Assembly: GCF_002915595.1 (NCBI RefSeq)
Contig: NZ_PQGG01000029.1
Coordinates: 29,906-93,905, forward strand
DNA: 64,000 nt
Origin: Zhongshania marina
Lineage (GTDB): Bacteria; Pseudomonadota; Gammaproteobacteria; Pseudomonadales; Spongiibacteraceae
Direction: 5' to 3'
The position numbers and the translations under genes were made by a program. Shown here piece by piece: positions 46,732 through 55,947 of this stretch. Each line of letters begins with the position of its first letter. The first letter of the stretch is position 1. Under the pieces are notes generated by a model. That model ran no database searches, was not told the DNA's origin, and saw only the letters and a program-made list of their open reading frames with translations.

Positions 46732-47931
46732 TTAAACGCGTTCAATTACCGTCGCAATACCAATACCGCCACCTGCGCACAGTGTGACCACACCACGCTT
46801 TAAATTTCGGCGCTCTAGTTCATCCAACAAGGTGCCAAGAATCATCGCGCCGGTAGCGCCAATGGGGTGCCCCATCGCAATTGCGCCGCCGTTTACATTT
46901 ATTTTTTCATCCGGAATATTCAGCGTACGCTGATAGCGCAGCACAACAGAGGCAAAGGCTTCGTTTAGCTCAAACAAATCAATTTCATCAACGCTTAAAC
47001 CCGCCTTCTTCAGCGCTTTTTCAGTAGCGGGTGCCGGTCCGGTCAACATTATGGTTGGTTCAGTGCCAACAAGTGCACAACTTAAAATACGCGCCCGTGG
47101 CGTCAGGTTTTGCTCCTTGCCGGCGCGTTCACTACCAACAAGTACCAAACCAGCGCCATCGACGATGCCGGAGGAATTACCGGGCGTATGCACGCAGTGG
47201 ATATTCTCTAACTCGGGGTATTTCAATTTAGCCACGCCGCCGTGACCGAAATCGTTAAACATTTGAAAGGCCGGCTTGAGTTTCGCCAAGCCGTCTAAGG
47301 AGGTATCACCACGAATAAACTCATCGTGATCAAGAATAGTTACGCCGTTAAAGTCCCTTACCGGCACGATTGATTTAAAATAGCCCTTATCCCGTGCCTG
47401 CGCTGCGCGCTGCTGAGACATCACCGCATAGCGGTCAACATCTTCCCGACTAAAGCCATCCATTGTCGCGATCATATCCGCGCCCAAGCCCTGGGAAATG
47501 AAATAACTTTTCATTGCCACCCAAGGGTCGCCGGTTGCACCACCGCTGGCACCAATACCCAAACGCGACATGGATTCCACCCCACCGGCGGCAACCAAAT
47601 CCTCGTAACCCGCGGCAACCTTTGCTGCTGCCATATTCACTGCGTCTAAGCCGCCAGCACAAAAGCGGTGTAATTGTGCCCCTGTCGTCACGTCATCCCA
47701 GCTCGAATACACCAGCGCCGCCTTGGCGATATTTTGCCCCTGCTCCTTCACCGGTTCGCCGCAGGCCAAAATTAAATCTTCTACTTTAGTCGTGTCTAAA
47801 TCATTGCGGTCTTTTAGCGCTTCTAAAAGATTAGTCACCAAATCAATTGGCTTAACTTCATAAAGCGAACCGCCGCGCTTACCTTTGCCACGCGGAGTAC
47901 GAATCGCATCGTAAATAAATGCTTCTGCCAT
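46732..47931 (-). CDS. fadI: Acetyl-CoA acyltransferase (thiolase)
   Basis: A 399-residue thiolase that cleaves 3-ketoacyl-CoA. The nucleophile is Cys91 ([11 protein letters not shown]), with His355 ([10 protein letters not shown]) and the proton donor Cys385 ([10 protein letters not shown]). I use the ATG at 47931, preceded by AGGA at the usual distance; an ATG five codons upstream is less well placed. It pairs with the fadJ-like gene 118 bp downstream. The gene symbol is by context and not certain. Confidence 0.88.
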   Translation of the reverse strand: MAEAFIYDAIRTPRGKGKRGGSLYEVKPIDLVTNLLEALKDRNDLDTTKVEDLILACGEPVKEQGQNIAKAALVYSSWDDVTTGAQLHRFCAGGLDAVNMAAAKVAAGYEDLVAAGGVESMSRLGIGASGGATGDPWVAMKSYFISQGLGADMIATMDGFSREDVDRYAVMSQQRAAQARDKGYFKSIVPVRDFNGVTILDHDEFIRGDTSLDGLAKLKPAFQMFNDFGHGGVAKLKYPELENIHCVHTPGNSSGIVDGAGLVLVGSERAGKEQNLTPRARILSCALVGTEPTIMLTGPAPATEKALKKAGLSVDEIDLFELNEAFASVVLRYQRTLNIPDEKINVNGGAIAMGHPIGATGAMILGTLLDELERRNLKRGVVTLCAGGGIGIATVIERV

Positions 47932-48220
47932 GATATATCCTGCCAAACTAGGGATGAATTCAGCGGGTCAGCACGTTGACCACGGCAGGCACAATGGACT
48001 GCCAGCCCTATTCAAGACAATGGCAATTCGGGTCAACACACTGACAGAATTTAATAAGAGACAAGTAAAACAAGTACTTACAATCGAGTAGCGGATAAAA
48101 TCAAAACTGCAAAACGCAGCTAATGGGGGCATTTGAAAATAGAGCAATGAGCACGGCTTATCGCTGCGTCATGACATAGGCGGGATGTGTTCGGAGCCTG
48201 AGATTGGCCTATTAAAAAAG
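47932..48220. other. Intergenic stretch
   Basis: About 290 bp (continuing into the terminators at 48221-48359) that must hold the promoter of the thiolase/fadJ operon. No gene, repeat or clear operator was seen. Confidence 0.4.
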
Positions 48221-48359
48221 GCCAGCCGCGAATATGAGGGGAATGTCGCGACTGGCTGAGGGAAACTACCGCTTGTAGCTAATCACTTTAGCAACAAACC
48301 TTAATTCAAAAGATAAACACGAAAAATCTGACTTATTAAGTCGCTAACTTAATAAGTCA
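48221..48359 (-). terminator. Tandem terminators of the beta-barrel gene
   Basis: Two hairpins follow the gene on the minus strand. The nearer (48329-48359) has a perfect 13-bp stem TGACTTATTAAGT / ACTTAATAAGTCA and a TTTTT run. The farther (48221-48256) pairs GCCAG-CGCGA with TCGCG-CTGGC and is followed by six T residues. Confidence 0.75.
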
Positions 48360-48369
48360 GGCTCATCCG

Positions 48370-48945
48370 CTAAAATACAAATCTAGCACCCAATTTTACT
48401 GTATCCATATCGCCTTCCCACTTTGTAGCAGGTGCAGGCAGATTGGAATCGTCTAGATCTACTTGATAGCGATCGTATTCCAGCGCAACAACAAAATGCT
48501 CACTTACCTTTATATCAGCACCGACACCAACAAACGGTTCGTCGCCGTCATAACTTCGCTTCAGGCCGGCCACATTCACGTCGGCGTCCCAAAATAACTG
48601 ACCAGCTTTTGCGTAAATCCCTAACTGCTCCGTTAGCGGAAGGCGACCAATAACCGCAAGACCATAACCATCTACCTCTGCCTTGCCGACATCACCGCCG
48701 AAGGAGCCAAAGTCAATATAACTCGCTTCAAAGCCCAGAAATTGATTAAGCTGCGCACCGAGAATCGCTTCTTTAAAATCGTCGTCTTCATCGAAGTCGC
48801 CGCCGCGATCCTTATAACCACCGTAGTTAGCACCAATATATGCGTGTGGCCCCGCAGTCGGATTCGCAAATACTGTTGACGCGCCTGTTGCTGTACCAAA
48901 CATCACAGCGGCCAGAGCCAAACCTGTTGAGTTAATGCTTCGCAT
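48370..48945 (-). CDS. Small outer-membrane beta-barrel protein
   Basis: A 191-residue protein with a signal peptide (about residues 1-27, ending STVFANP), then eight alternating hydrophobic strands in the style of OmpX/OmpA-N barrels (AYIGANYGGY, GFEASYIDFG, AVIGRLPL, IYAKAGQLFW, VGVGADIKV, VVALEYDRYQV), ending with Phe in KLGARFVF. There is no C-terminal OmpA domain. The ATG at 48945 has AGAGGA ahead. Unknown role; similar barrels are structural or adhesin-like. Confidence 0.82.
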   Translation of the reverse strand: MRSINSTGLALAAVMFGTATGASTVFANPTAGPHAYIGANYGGYKDRGGDFDEDDDFKEAILGAQLNQFLGFEASYIDFGSFGGDVGKAEVDGYGLAVIGRLPLTEQLGIYAKAGQLFWDADVNVAGLKRSYDGDEPFVGVGADIKVSEHFVVALEYDRYQVDLDDSNLPAPATKWEGDMDTVKLGARFVF

Positions 48946-49020
48946 AATATTTTCCTCTATGAATAATGAACTTGCTGAATTCAAAGATACGCGGGCCTAT
49001 AGACCCGCTATACCGAAAAA

Positions 49021-49422
49021 TTATTCAGCTTCTTCTTCATGATTTTGAATTGATTGATGACGAACCATGTATTCGTCACGGCTAACCGCACCATCCGAGT
49101 TAGCATCTATAGTTGAAAAATATTGGCTAAGTGCCTTCTCTGACTTAGCTTCCTTTTCATCTAAGGCACCGTCGCCATTTTGGTCTAATGCCGTAAATAT
49201 TGCGGTGCTGGCATCATTTGAGCCTTGCATGCTGCCCTGAGTCTGGCTACCTAAGCCTGTGCTACCCATACCGCTTCCCTGTTGAGTATCTTGTTGGACA
49301 TTGGTGTTTACGCCGCCCTGCGAGGAACCCACGCCAGTATCCTGAACCGCACCAGACAACGGTGCCGCAACACAAAATGAACTCAAAGCTACGCCTGCGA
49401 AAACTGCTGCTATCTTTTTCAT
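49021..49422 (-). CDS. Exported EF-hand protein
   Basis: A 133-residue protein with a signal peptide (residues 1-20, ending CVAAP), a Gly/Ser/Gln-rich linker (about 25-75), then two EF-hand loops: DQNGDGALDEKE and DANSDGAVSRDE (about residues 82-125). It should bind calcium in the periplasm. The ATG at 49422 has a perfect AAGGAG; an in-frame extension to 49524 lacks one. It lies 330 bp from the divergent qseE-like gene. Confidence 0.85.
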   Translation of the reverse strand: MKKIAAVFAGVALSSFCVAAPLSGAVQDTGVGSSQGGVNTNVQQDTQQGSGMGSTGLGSQTQGSMQGSNDASTAIFTALDQNGDGALDEKEAKSEKALSQYFSTIDANSDGAVSRDEYMVRHQSIQNHEEEAE

Positions 49423-49649
49423 CGTGTTCTCCTTAATTATTGCCAACTCTAAAATCAGAATTGAAATAATTGTTGATTTAATAAATGCAAAATTGACACC
49501 GCAAATTGCACGTCCTTCGCACAAGCTCTTTGACGTCGTGTCAGCTAGGTATCAGCAACTGCCGTGCCAAAAATATTTTTCCTTTAAATACATGAACTTA
49601 GATTATTGGACAGAACTAATTGACTATTGCCGAGGTCAAACCGTTGGCA

Positions 49650-49739
49650 TTTGGCAACAGTGTCATAAAAATTAATATTTTAAATAATTATTTCAACAAC
49701 TTAGCTAGTTGTAATTTGGCAACACAGGGAATTTGGCAA
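49650..49739 (+). promoter_or_regulatory. Three direct TTTGGCAA repeats before the histidine kinase gene
   Basis: TTTGGCAA occurs at 49650-49657, 49715-49722 and 49732-49739, the last two in a 17-bp register. They lie just upstream of the GTG start of the kinase operon. They may be binding sites for its regulator. I could not fit a sigma-54 -24/-12 pair here. Confidence 0.4.
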
Positions 49740-49751
49740 TGAAAATATACG

Positions 49752-51236
49752 GTGAACCCTATTATTAGCAGTAAGAAATTAAGCCTAACTCAGCAATGGA
49801 TAGGCACAACCCTGCTCTCCATGCTGCCGCTGATCATCGCGATAACATATGCCGTGTGGGAGATGAGTTCGCAGGCCCGCGCTCAGCAGCGCTTGGTGAT
49901 GGATCAGGCGCAAATTTCTCATCTAAGCGTTTCAAGTCAAGAATTAAGCAAAGAGATTGAACGTGCAGCTCGCCAGTACCAGCTATTAAAAGATCCTAGC
50001 CTGCTAGAAATTTTACAAATAAAGCAACACCAGCTTTTAGAAAGCTTTAACAAAATAAAAGCGCAATTGCCCGCGCTTGCAAATGACGAACTGATCAACG
50101 CCATTGGCTCAATCAGCGAGGACATCAATACTAGTTCGCGCAACAACACAGCCAATCAGTCGCAGGACTTAGAGTTACTTTATACAAAGCTAAAGAAAAC
50201 CAATAATAGTCTTAACACCAAATTAACGGATTCAATTCAAACCTCACTGGAACACGCAGAACAGGAGTTAAATAATGTTTTGTGGCGAGTGCTTATTACC
50301 GGCCTACTCGCCTTACCGGCGAGCTTATTACTATTAGGCGCTAGCTCACTTATTGTTAGCAGGTCAATACGTAAGCTTTCCCTCGCCATCCACCATCTTG
50401 GTGAACGGCGCTGGGACAAAGAAATAAGTATTGAGGGGCCGTCTGATTTAATTGAACTCGGACACAGACTAGAGTGGATGCGTCACCAACTACTCACAAC
50501 CGAGCAACAGAAATCCCAATTCACCCAGCACATCACCCACGAGCTAAAAAGCCCCTTAGCAGCCATCATGGACGCGCAAGCGCTCCTCGCCGATCAAATC
50601 CCCGGCAGCATTAATGATCAGCAAATGGCGGTCCTCGATATTCTGCGAACGCAGGCAGAAAATCTGCAAGAACTAATTCAACAATTGCTCAATTTTAATG
50701 CTATTTCGCAGGGCGTCGACGCGCATAACGACCAGATTGATCTAAATTTTTTGTGTCAGAAATTAATAAGCCGTTACCGAAGTTTTCTACCAGAAGCAGC
50801 CATTCAAATAAACTACAAAGACAAAGGCGATACCGTGATAGGAAATAGCCAGCTTGTCGAAATGATATTAAGTAATCTCCTGTCAAACGCCATCCACTTC
50901 AGTCGCGAAGGTGGGAGCGTGCGAGTGCACTGGGGCGATTGCAATATCGACAAGAACGGAAAGTTAATTAAGCCTGATGACAAAGCCAACCCTAATCACT
51001 ACAGCCACTGGTGGCTTCAGGTTAGCGATGACGGTCCAGGTATCGCGCCAGAGGAACAAGAAGCCATCTTCCGCCCCTTCTATCAAGGAAAAAATAAACG
51101 TCACGGTTCATTAAAAGGAAGCGGCATAGGGCTCGCAATCGTTAAAGCCTGCGCCGAACAGGCTAAGGCGACCCTAAACCTCAATTCTAAACCAAATGAA
51201 GGCACTGAATTCACTCTGTGCTTTCCCAAACAATGA
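49752..51236 (+). CDS. qseE: QseE/GlrK-like sensor histidine kinase
   Basis: A 494-residue membrane kinase: helices at about 19-36 and 178-202 flank a periplasmic sensor domain, followed by HAMP, then the H-box HITHELKSPLAA with phospho-acceptor His263 and the ATP-binding N, G1 and G2 boxes (NLLSNAIHFS, DDGPGIAPEE, GSGIGLAIVKA). Start is GTG at 49752 with a weak ribosome site. Order kinase, lipoprotein, NtrC-like regulator equals the enterobacterial qseE-qseG-qseF (glrK-yfhG-glrR) operon. Confidence 0.88.
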   Translation: MNPIISSKKLSLTQQWIGTTLLSMLPLIIAITYAVWEMSSQARAQQRLVMDQAQISHLSVSSQELSKEIERAARQYQLLKDPSLLEILQIKQHQLLESFNKIKAQLPALANDELINAIGSISEDINTSSRNNTANQSQDLELLYTKLKKTNNSLNTKLTDSIQTSLEHAEQELNNVLWRVLITGLLALPASLLLLGASSLIVSRSIRKLSLAIHHLGERRWDKEISIEGPSDLIELGHRLEWMRHQLLTTEQQKSQFTQHITHELKSPLAAIMDAQALLADQIPGSINDQQMAVLDILRTQAENLQELIQQLLNFNAISQGVDAHNDQIDLNFLCQKLISRYRSFLPEAAIQINYKDKGDTVIGNSQLVEMILSNLLSNAIHFSREGGSVRVHWGDCNIDKNGKLIKPDDKANPNHYSHWWLQVSDDGPGIAPEEQEAIFRPFYQGKNKRHGSLKGSGIGLAIVKACAEQAKATLNLNSKPNEGTEFTLCFPKQ

Positions 51237-51781
51237 TGAGCAATATGAAACTAGCATTTCTACTAATGATTATTCCCGCGTTGAGCGCCTGTTCGGCAGT
51301 CAGCGTAGCCTCAGACAATACAGCATTGCCAACTGCTGGGCAGTCACTGCCACTCAGCGCCAACCGCGAATCGAATAGCGATGAGTTAGTAAGTCCAAGC
51401 TCAGATCCGGTTATTGCCTTGCTAACAAAACGTCAAGCCTGGTGTCTGTTACCAGAGGCAGAGCGACTACAAATCGATGCCGTATTACGCGAGCAACACG
51501 GTAACGCCAGTATTTTGCAGCGTTTAATGTTGACTAGTTGCGCGCCAGCGCAATATGCAGAGCAAAGTCAAACCCTAATAAAATCGGTTGATAGCGCATT
51601 ACTAAGTGAAGCAGAGCGATCCTTACTCATGTTAATTGACGCCGGCAATCGAGACATACTCCATAGCCAGCAGGAGCGAGACAATATCCGCTCAAAGCTT
51701 CGCGAAACTATTGACGGCATCAGTGATATTGAAACACAAATTAACGGCGATGCCAGAACGCAATCCGGAGCTCAACAATGA
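51233..51781 (+). CDS. qseG: QseG-like lipoprotein
   Basis: A 182-residue lipoprotein with lipobox ALSAC. The rest (about residues 30-182) is mostly helical and rich in Gln and Ser. Position between a QseE-like kinase and a QseF-like regulator suggests the QseG role of sensing or modulating the kinase; the sequence alone would not prove it. The start codon overlaps the kinase stop (ATGA) and its own end overlaps the regulator start. Confidence 0.8.
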   Translation: MMSNMKLAFLLMIIPALSACSAVSVASDNTALPTAGQSLPLSANRESNSDELVSPSSDPVIALLTKRQAWCLLPEAERLQIDAVLREQHGNASILQRLMLTSCAPAQYAEQSQTLIKSVDSALLSEAERSLLMLIDAGNRDILHSQQERDNIRSKLRETIDGISDIETQINGDARTQSGAQQ

Positions 51782-53148
51782 ATACCGACAAGCGAATCAG
51801 AGTATTACTGGTAGACGACGACCCAGGCGTATTGCAACTCCTTTCAATGCGTTTGGAGGCATTAAATTTCGAGGTAATATGCGCAGACGGTGGCGAAACC
51901 GCGATGGCTAAATTACAAACCGAGAGCGCGAATATTGTTATTTCTGATTTACGTATGGATGGTATGGATGGCATCGAGCTGTTTGAGAAAATTCAGCACC
52001 GTTACCCAAGCATCCCCGTTATTGTCCTTACCGCACACGGTTCTATAAAAGAAGCCGTCAGCGCCACCCAGAAAGGTGTATTCAGCTTTTTAACCAAGCC
52101 GGTGGATAAAGACGAATTACTTAGCAGCATCCAACAAGCGCTCAATCTAAATTCTCATAGCCCCGCAGATCAATCCAGTAGCGATAACATCATTACCTGC
52201 AGTGCGAATATGCAACAGCTACTAGAGCAAACCAAGCTACTCGCTAAAAGCGATATCAACATCATGATCCGCGGCGAAAGCGGCACCGGCAAAGAGCTAT
52301 TGGCAAGTGCATTACAAAGTTTAAGCGCCCGCGCCGACCAGCCCTATATCGCCATTAATTGCAGCGCTATTCCAGCCGAGTTATTAGAATCTGAATTATT
52401 TGGTCATGTGAAAGGCGCATTTACTGGGGCGAATCGCGATAACAAAGGCCTATTTGCCAGCGCTGACGGTGGCACGGTTTTTCTTGATGAAATCGGTGAT
52501 ATGCCTGCGCCTCTACAAGTAAAATTGCTCAGAGTTTTGCAGGAGCAAAAAATACGACCAGTGGGAAGTAACGAAGATATTAATATCGATGTTCGAGTGC
52601 TTTCTGCCACCCACCAGCACTTAGAAGACGCCATTAGCGAAGGGCGTTTTCGCGAAGATTTATACTACCGGCTCAATGTTGCCTCATTGAGCCTACCGGC
52701 ATTGCGTGAGCGTCGTGCCGACATCCCGCTGTTAGCCAAACATTTCTTAGAAAGCATTGCCCAGCGTACCAGCGGCACAGCCAAAAAGTTTTCACCTGCG
52801 GCACTACATGCACTCATGTCATATGACTGGCCTGGCAATATACGCCAGCTCAGCAATATCGTAGAGCAGCTTGCCGCGCTAGCACCGGCAGCGATTATTG
52901 GTGAGGCCCAAGTGATTGCAGCCCTTCCCCAATCGACTATAACAACACAGGAGATTCCACCACTTGCAGAGGCGCGCAAAAAATTTGAGCGCGAATATTT
53001 AGAGCAAATCTTGCTGCAAACCCAGGGCAATGTCACGGATGCAGCGCGTCAAGCAGGCAGAAACCGCTCAGACTTTCACAAGCTGATCAAAAAGCACCAA
53101 TTAAATCCTGACATACTTCGCAATGCAAAAAAGGTGGGTAAACTTTAA
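51778..53148 (+). CDS. qseF: QseF/GlrR-like sigma-54-dependent response regulator
   Basis: A 456-residue NtrC-class regulator. Receiver domain with phospho-acceptor Asp57 (VISDLRM), then AAA+ domain (about 140-380) with Walker A GESGTGKE (166-173) and the sigma-54-contact loop GAFTGA (213-218), and a C-terminal Fis-type helix-turn-helix (VTDAARQAGRNRSDFHKLIKK). In enterobacteria it drives the small RNA gene glmY and envelope functions. No target is recognised in the window. Confidence 0.92.
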   Translation: MNTDKRIRVLLVDDDPGVLQLLSMRLEALNFEVICADGGETAMAKLQTESANIVISDLRMDGMDGIELFEKIQHRYPSIPVIVLTAHGSIKEAVSATQKGVFSFLTKPVDKDELLSSIQQALNLNSHSPADQSSSDNIITCSANMQQLLEQTKLLAKSDINIMIRGESGTGKELLASALQSLSARADQPYIAINCSAIPAELLESELFGHVKGAFTGANRDNKGLFASADGGTVFLDEIGDMPAPLQVKLLRVLQEQKIRPVGSNEDINIDVRVLSATHQHLEDAISEGRFREDLYYRLNVASLSLPALRERRADIPLLAKHFLESIAQRTSGTAKKFSPAALHALMSYDWPGNIRQLSNIVEQLAALAPAAIIGEAQVIAALPQSTITTQEIPPLAEARKKFEREYLEQILLQTQGNVTDAARQAGRNRSDFHKLIKKHQLNPDILRNAKKVGKL

Positions 53149-53157
53149 AGGAAAAGC

Positions 53158-53184
53158 GCCTTATTTAGTTGCTATAAATAAGGC
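53158..53184. terminator. Bidirectional terminator between qseF and the SDR gene
   Basis: A 10-bp stem GCCTTATTTA / TAAATAAGGC with a 7-nt loop, between convergent genes. Confidence 0.7.
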
Positions 53185-53214
53185 TGCTAGCAGTTATTAG
53201 ATGTAAGCCGGCAA

Positions 53215-54009
53215 CTAGCGATACTCCATCTTCGCCGCCAACTTGGTATATAAACGCGGAAAAAAACGCTTTAACGTCGGTGCCATACCGCTTATTCCAC
53301 GCCCAATCACGACTTCGTCCTTGCCCTTGCTCATGGCCTTGATGATCTGTTCCACGCACTGCTCTACCGGCATACCGTTAATAATGGAATCATCATTCTT
53401 TTGCTGTGCCTCTCCCTCAGCATTTAAGGCATTGATGGCGATATTGGTTTGAATCGAACCTGGACACACTGTTAAGCAAGCAACATTGTGTTCCGCCAAC
53501 TCAGCCCGCAAACAATCCATAAACCCAACCACTGCGTATTTTGAGCCAGAGTAGCCGGTGCGCAATTTTGAACCGATCTTGCCCGCCACACTACTAATGC
53601 TGACAATAAGACCAGAACGACGAGCCACCATGGCCGGCAGTACTGCTTTGCTTAGCGCTACCGTAGCCAAATAATTAACATCCATTAAACGGCGATATAC
53701 ATCAAAATCGGTGTCGAGAAACAAAGAGCGCTGAGAAATCCCGCCGTTATTAATCAGTACGTCTACGGGGCCGATTTCTTTTAGGTATGCCTCTGCAGCA
53801 GGGATGAGTTCATCAACAGCAGCCAGGTCCAAAGGTGCCACCCAATGCCGAGATGCACCGCCGGGCAATTGGCTAACGATCTCTTCCAACACATCCCGCC
53901 GCCTTGCCGACAGCACAATACACGCTCCCAAATCAGCTAGCTGTTTAGTCAGCTCCAAACCAATTCCAGAGCTGGCGCCGGTAATCCAAATCACTTTGTC
54001 TTTATACAT
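53215..54009 (-). CDS. Short-chain dehydrogenase/reductase
   Basis: A 264-residue SDR. It shows the cofactor motif TGASSGIG (residues 10-17), LINNGGIS (86-93), the catalytic Ser of SISSVAGKIG and Tyr-x3-Lys as YSGSKYAVVG. The C-terminal region resembles the DhrS7-like group that acts on sterols and lipids. Gene of a minus-strand run with two acyl-CoA dehydrogenases and a GST, probably co-transcribed. The substrate is unknown. Confidence 0.88.
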   Translation of the reverse strand: MYKDKVIWITGASSGIGLELTKQLADLGACIVLSARRRDVLEEIVSQLPGGASRHWVAPLDLAAVDELIPAAEAYLKEIGPVDVLINNGGISQRSLFLDTDFDVYRRLMDVNYLATVALSKAVLPAMVARRSGLIVSISSVAGKIGSKLRTGYSGSKYAVVGFMDCLRAELAEHNVACLTVCPGSIQTNIAINALNAEGEAQQKNDDSIINGMPVEQCVEQIIKAMSKGKDEVVIGRGISGMAPTLKRFFPRLYTKLAAKMEYR

Positions 54010-54061
54010 GCTTCACCATTCCGGTCATTGGGCTTACAAGGCCGTAAACGCGTCGTAAAAA

Positions 54062-55219
54062 TTATTTTTTTCGGCTCGGCAAGGTGCCCATGGTTTTACA
54101 AATAATACTGAGCATCACTTCATCGGCACCACCGCCAATAGACGTAATGCGAGTATCTCGGTAGGCCCTTGCGATAGGATTGTCCCACATATAACCCATA
54201 CCGCCCCAATATTGCATGCAGCCGTCGGTAACTTCGCGGAGCAAGCGCCCCGCTTTTAATTTCGCCATCGAGGCCTTGCGGGTGACATCCACCCCCTTGA
54301 TATACCCCTCTACCGCGTCGAAGGTCAGTGCACGCAGCGCCTCTACTTCGGTTTGCAATTCTGCTAAACGAAAATGCACGACTTGATTGTCTAATACCGA
54401 TTGTCCGAATATTTTGCGTTCGCGGGTGTAATCAATGGTCTTGTTAATACAATCTTCCATTGCCTTTAAGCTACCCGCCGCCGCGAATAAGCGCTCTTCC
54501 TGAAACTGCAGCATTTGGTATATAAAACCGTGGCCTTCTTCGCCGATAAGATTGCGCTGAGGTACGCGAACATTGTCGAAAAATACCTGCGCGGTGTCTG
54601 ACGAACGCATACCTAATTTATCTAATTTCTCAGAAAACGAAATGCCCGGGGTATTGGTCGGCACAACGATCAATGATTTATTCAAATGCGGTTTGTCGTC
54701 GCTGGTATTCGCCAGCAAGCATAAATAATCGGCTTGAGTCGAGTTGGTGATCCACATCTTGGAGCCATTGATCACATAGTCATCGCCATCTTTTTTCGCC
54801 GTAGTTTTGATCGCCGCCACATCCGAACCCGCATGCGGCTCACTCACAGCAATAGAAAATACCGCCTCACCGGCAATCGCGGGGACCAAAAACTCTTTGC
54901 GCAATTCGTCGCTACCAAAACGCGCCAAGGCAGGCGTGGCCATATCTGTTTGTACGCCAATCCCCATCGAAACACCGCCTGTTGCGATGCGACCCAACTC
55001 TTCAGAAAACACAATCTGGTAGCTATAATCTAAACCCATGCCGCCGTATTCAAGCGGCTTACATATGCCGAGCAGGCCGAGGTCACCCATTTTTTTAAAC
55101 AACTCATGGGCAGGAAAAATACCATCTGCCTCCCACTTGTCTGCATGTGGATTAATTTCCGCATCAATGAATTTCGCCGTCGTTTGTCTTATTGCTTCGT
55201 GCTCTTCAGTCAGAATCAT
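54062..55219 (-). CDS. Acyl-CoA dehydrogenase, copy A
   Basis: A 385-residue flavoprotein. FAD-contact blocks FSIAVSEPHAGSDVAAI and WITNSTQADY are present. At the canonical MCAD glutamate position the sequence reads SIGGGADEVM, i.e. glycine, so the catalytic base is more likely in the helix QFQEERLFAAAGS as in isovaleryl- or long-chain enzymes. The C-terminal ICKTMGTLPSRKK resembles citronellyl-CoA dehydrogenases, so a branched or isoprenoid substrate is possible. Confidence 0.9.
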   Translation of the reverse strand: MILTEEHEAIRQTTAKFIDAEINPHADKWEADGIFPAHELFKKMGDLGLLGICKPLEYGGMGLDYSYQIVFSEELGRIATGGVSMGIGVQTDMATPALARFGSDELRKEFLVPAIAGEAVFSIAVSEPHAGSDVAAIKTTAKKDGDDYVINGSKMWITNSTQADYLCLLANTSDDKPHLNKSLIVVPTNTPGISFSEKLDKLGMRSSDTAQVFFDNVRVPQRNLIGEEGHGFIYQMLQFQEERLFAAAGSLKAMEDCINKTIDYTRERKIFGQSVLDNQVVHFRLAELQTEVEALRALTFDAVEGYIKGVDVTRKASMAKLKAGRLLREVTDGCMQYWGGMGYMWDNPIARAYRDTRITSIGGGADEVMLSIICKTMGTLPSRKK

Positions 55220-55255
55220 GTCTTACTCCGTAAAGTGTATTTATTATGTAAAACC

Positions 55256-55936
55256 TTAAGCGAAAAGGTCTGGAATATTTTCGAAAGGATAAGGTGTTGG
55301 CGAAAACAAGGAATTTTCTTTACCTATTGGCTCTACTTTTTGAAAAGCAGCCCGCGCCGTCATACGCTTAAAGTAATCCAGCACCTGCGGCTCATAAAAC
55401 TGAGACAGACCTAAGCCATCACCTAGATACAGGGCGTAGGCAATGGCAATATCTGCAACCGTAAAGCGGTCATCACATAAGAACTCTCGATCTGCTATGT
55501 GCGTACTCAAACGTTTTAGACGGGCCAAAAACCATTTGTAATAGTCTTCAACAACCTGTGGCTGTCGACGTTCCATTGGCTCTAATTGGGAATAGCGCAA
55601 CACCAGTGTTTGTGGAAACGTCAGCGTGGCATCGCTGTGGAATAGCCAATTCAGATAGTCGCCATACTCTGGGTGATCTGCCTTTAAACCAAAATCATAA
55701 CGCTGGTAGCGTTCAACCAAATACAAACCAATGGCCGAAGATTCTGTCATGTTGGTGTCGCCATCAACAAAGTACGGCACGGTGCCAAGCGGATTTACGT
55801 CTAAAAATTCACGCTGAAACATTCTTGGCGGAAATGCCAGCACTTCAAGTTCGTAATCTACGCCCATTTCTTCAAGTGCCCACAGAGCACGGAGGGAACG
55901 CGCGGTATAGCAATGCCAAAGTTTAGGCGAAGTCAT
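55256..55936 (-). CDS. Glutathione S-transferase
   Basis: A 226-residue GST. The thioredoxin-fold N-domain starts LWHCYTARSLRALWALEEMGVDYE, with VNPLGTVPYFVDGD and the conserved TESSAIGLYLVERY; the helical C-domain has the DRFTVADIAIAYAL motif. The active-site residue near the N-terminus could be Tyr10 or Ser13. It lies between two acyl-CoA dehydrogenases, so it may act on a reactive lipid or aromatic intermediate; this is inference. Confidence 0.88.
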   Translation of the reverse strand: MTSPKLWHCYTARSLRALWALEEMGVDYELEVLAFPPRMFQREFLDVNPLGTVPYFVDGDTNMTESSAIGLYLVERYQRYDFGLKADHPEYGDYLNWLFHSDATLTFPQTLVLRYSQLEPMERRQPQVVEDYYKWFLARLKRLSTHIADREFLCDDRFTVADIAIAYALYLGDGLGLSQFYEPQVLDYFKRMTARAAFQKVEPIGKENSLFSPTPYPFENIPDLFA

Positions 55937-55947
55937 ATTAAATCCTA

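Noticed and set aside
49440..49752. Possible sigma-54 promoter (TTGACAC...TTGCAC and TTGGCA motifs)
   Set aside because: The GG and GC elements do not fall 10 bases apart in any reading I tried.
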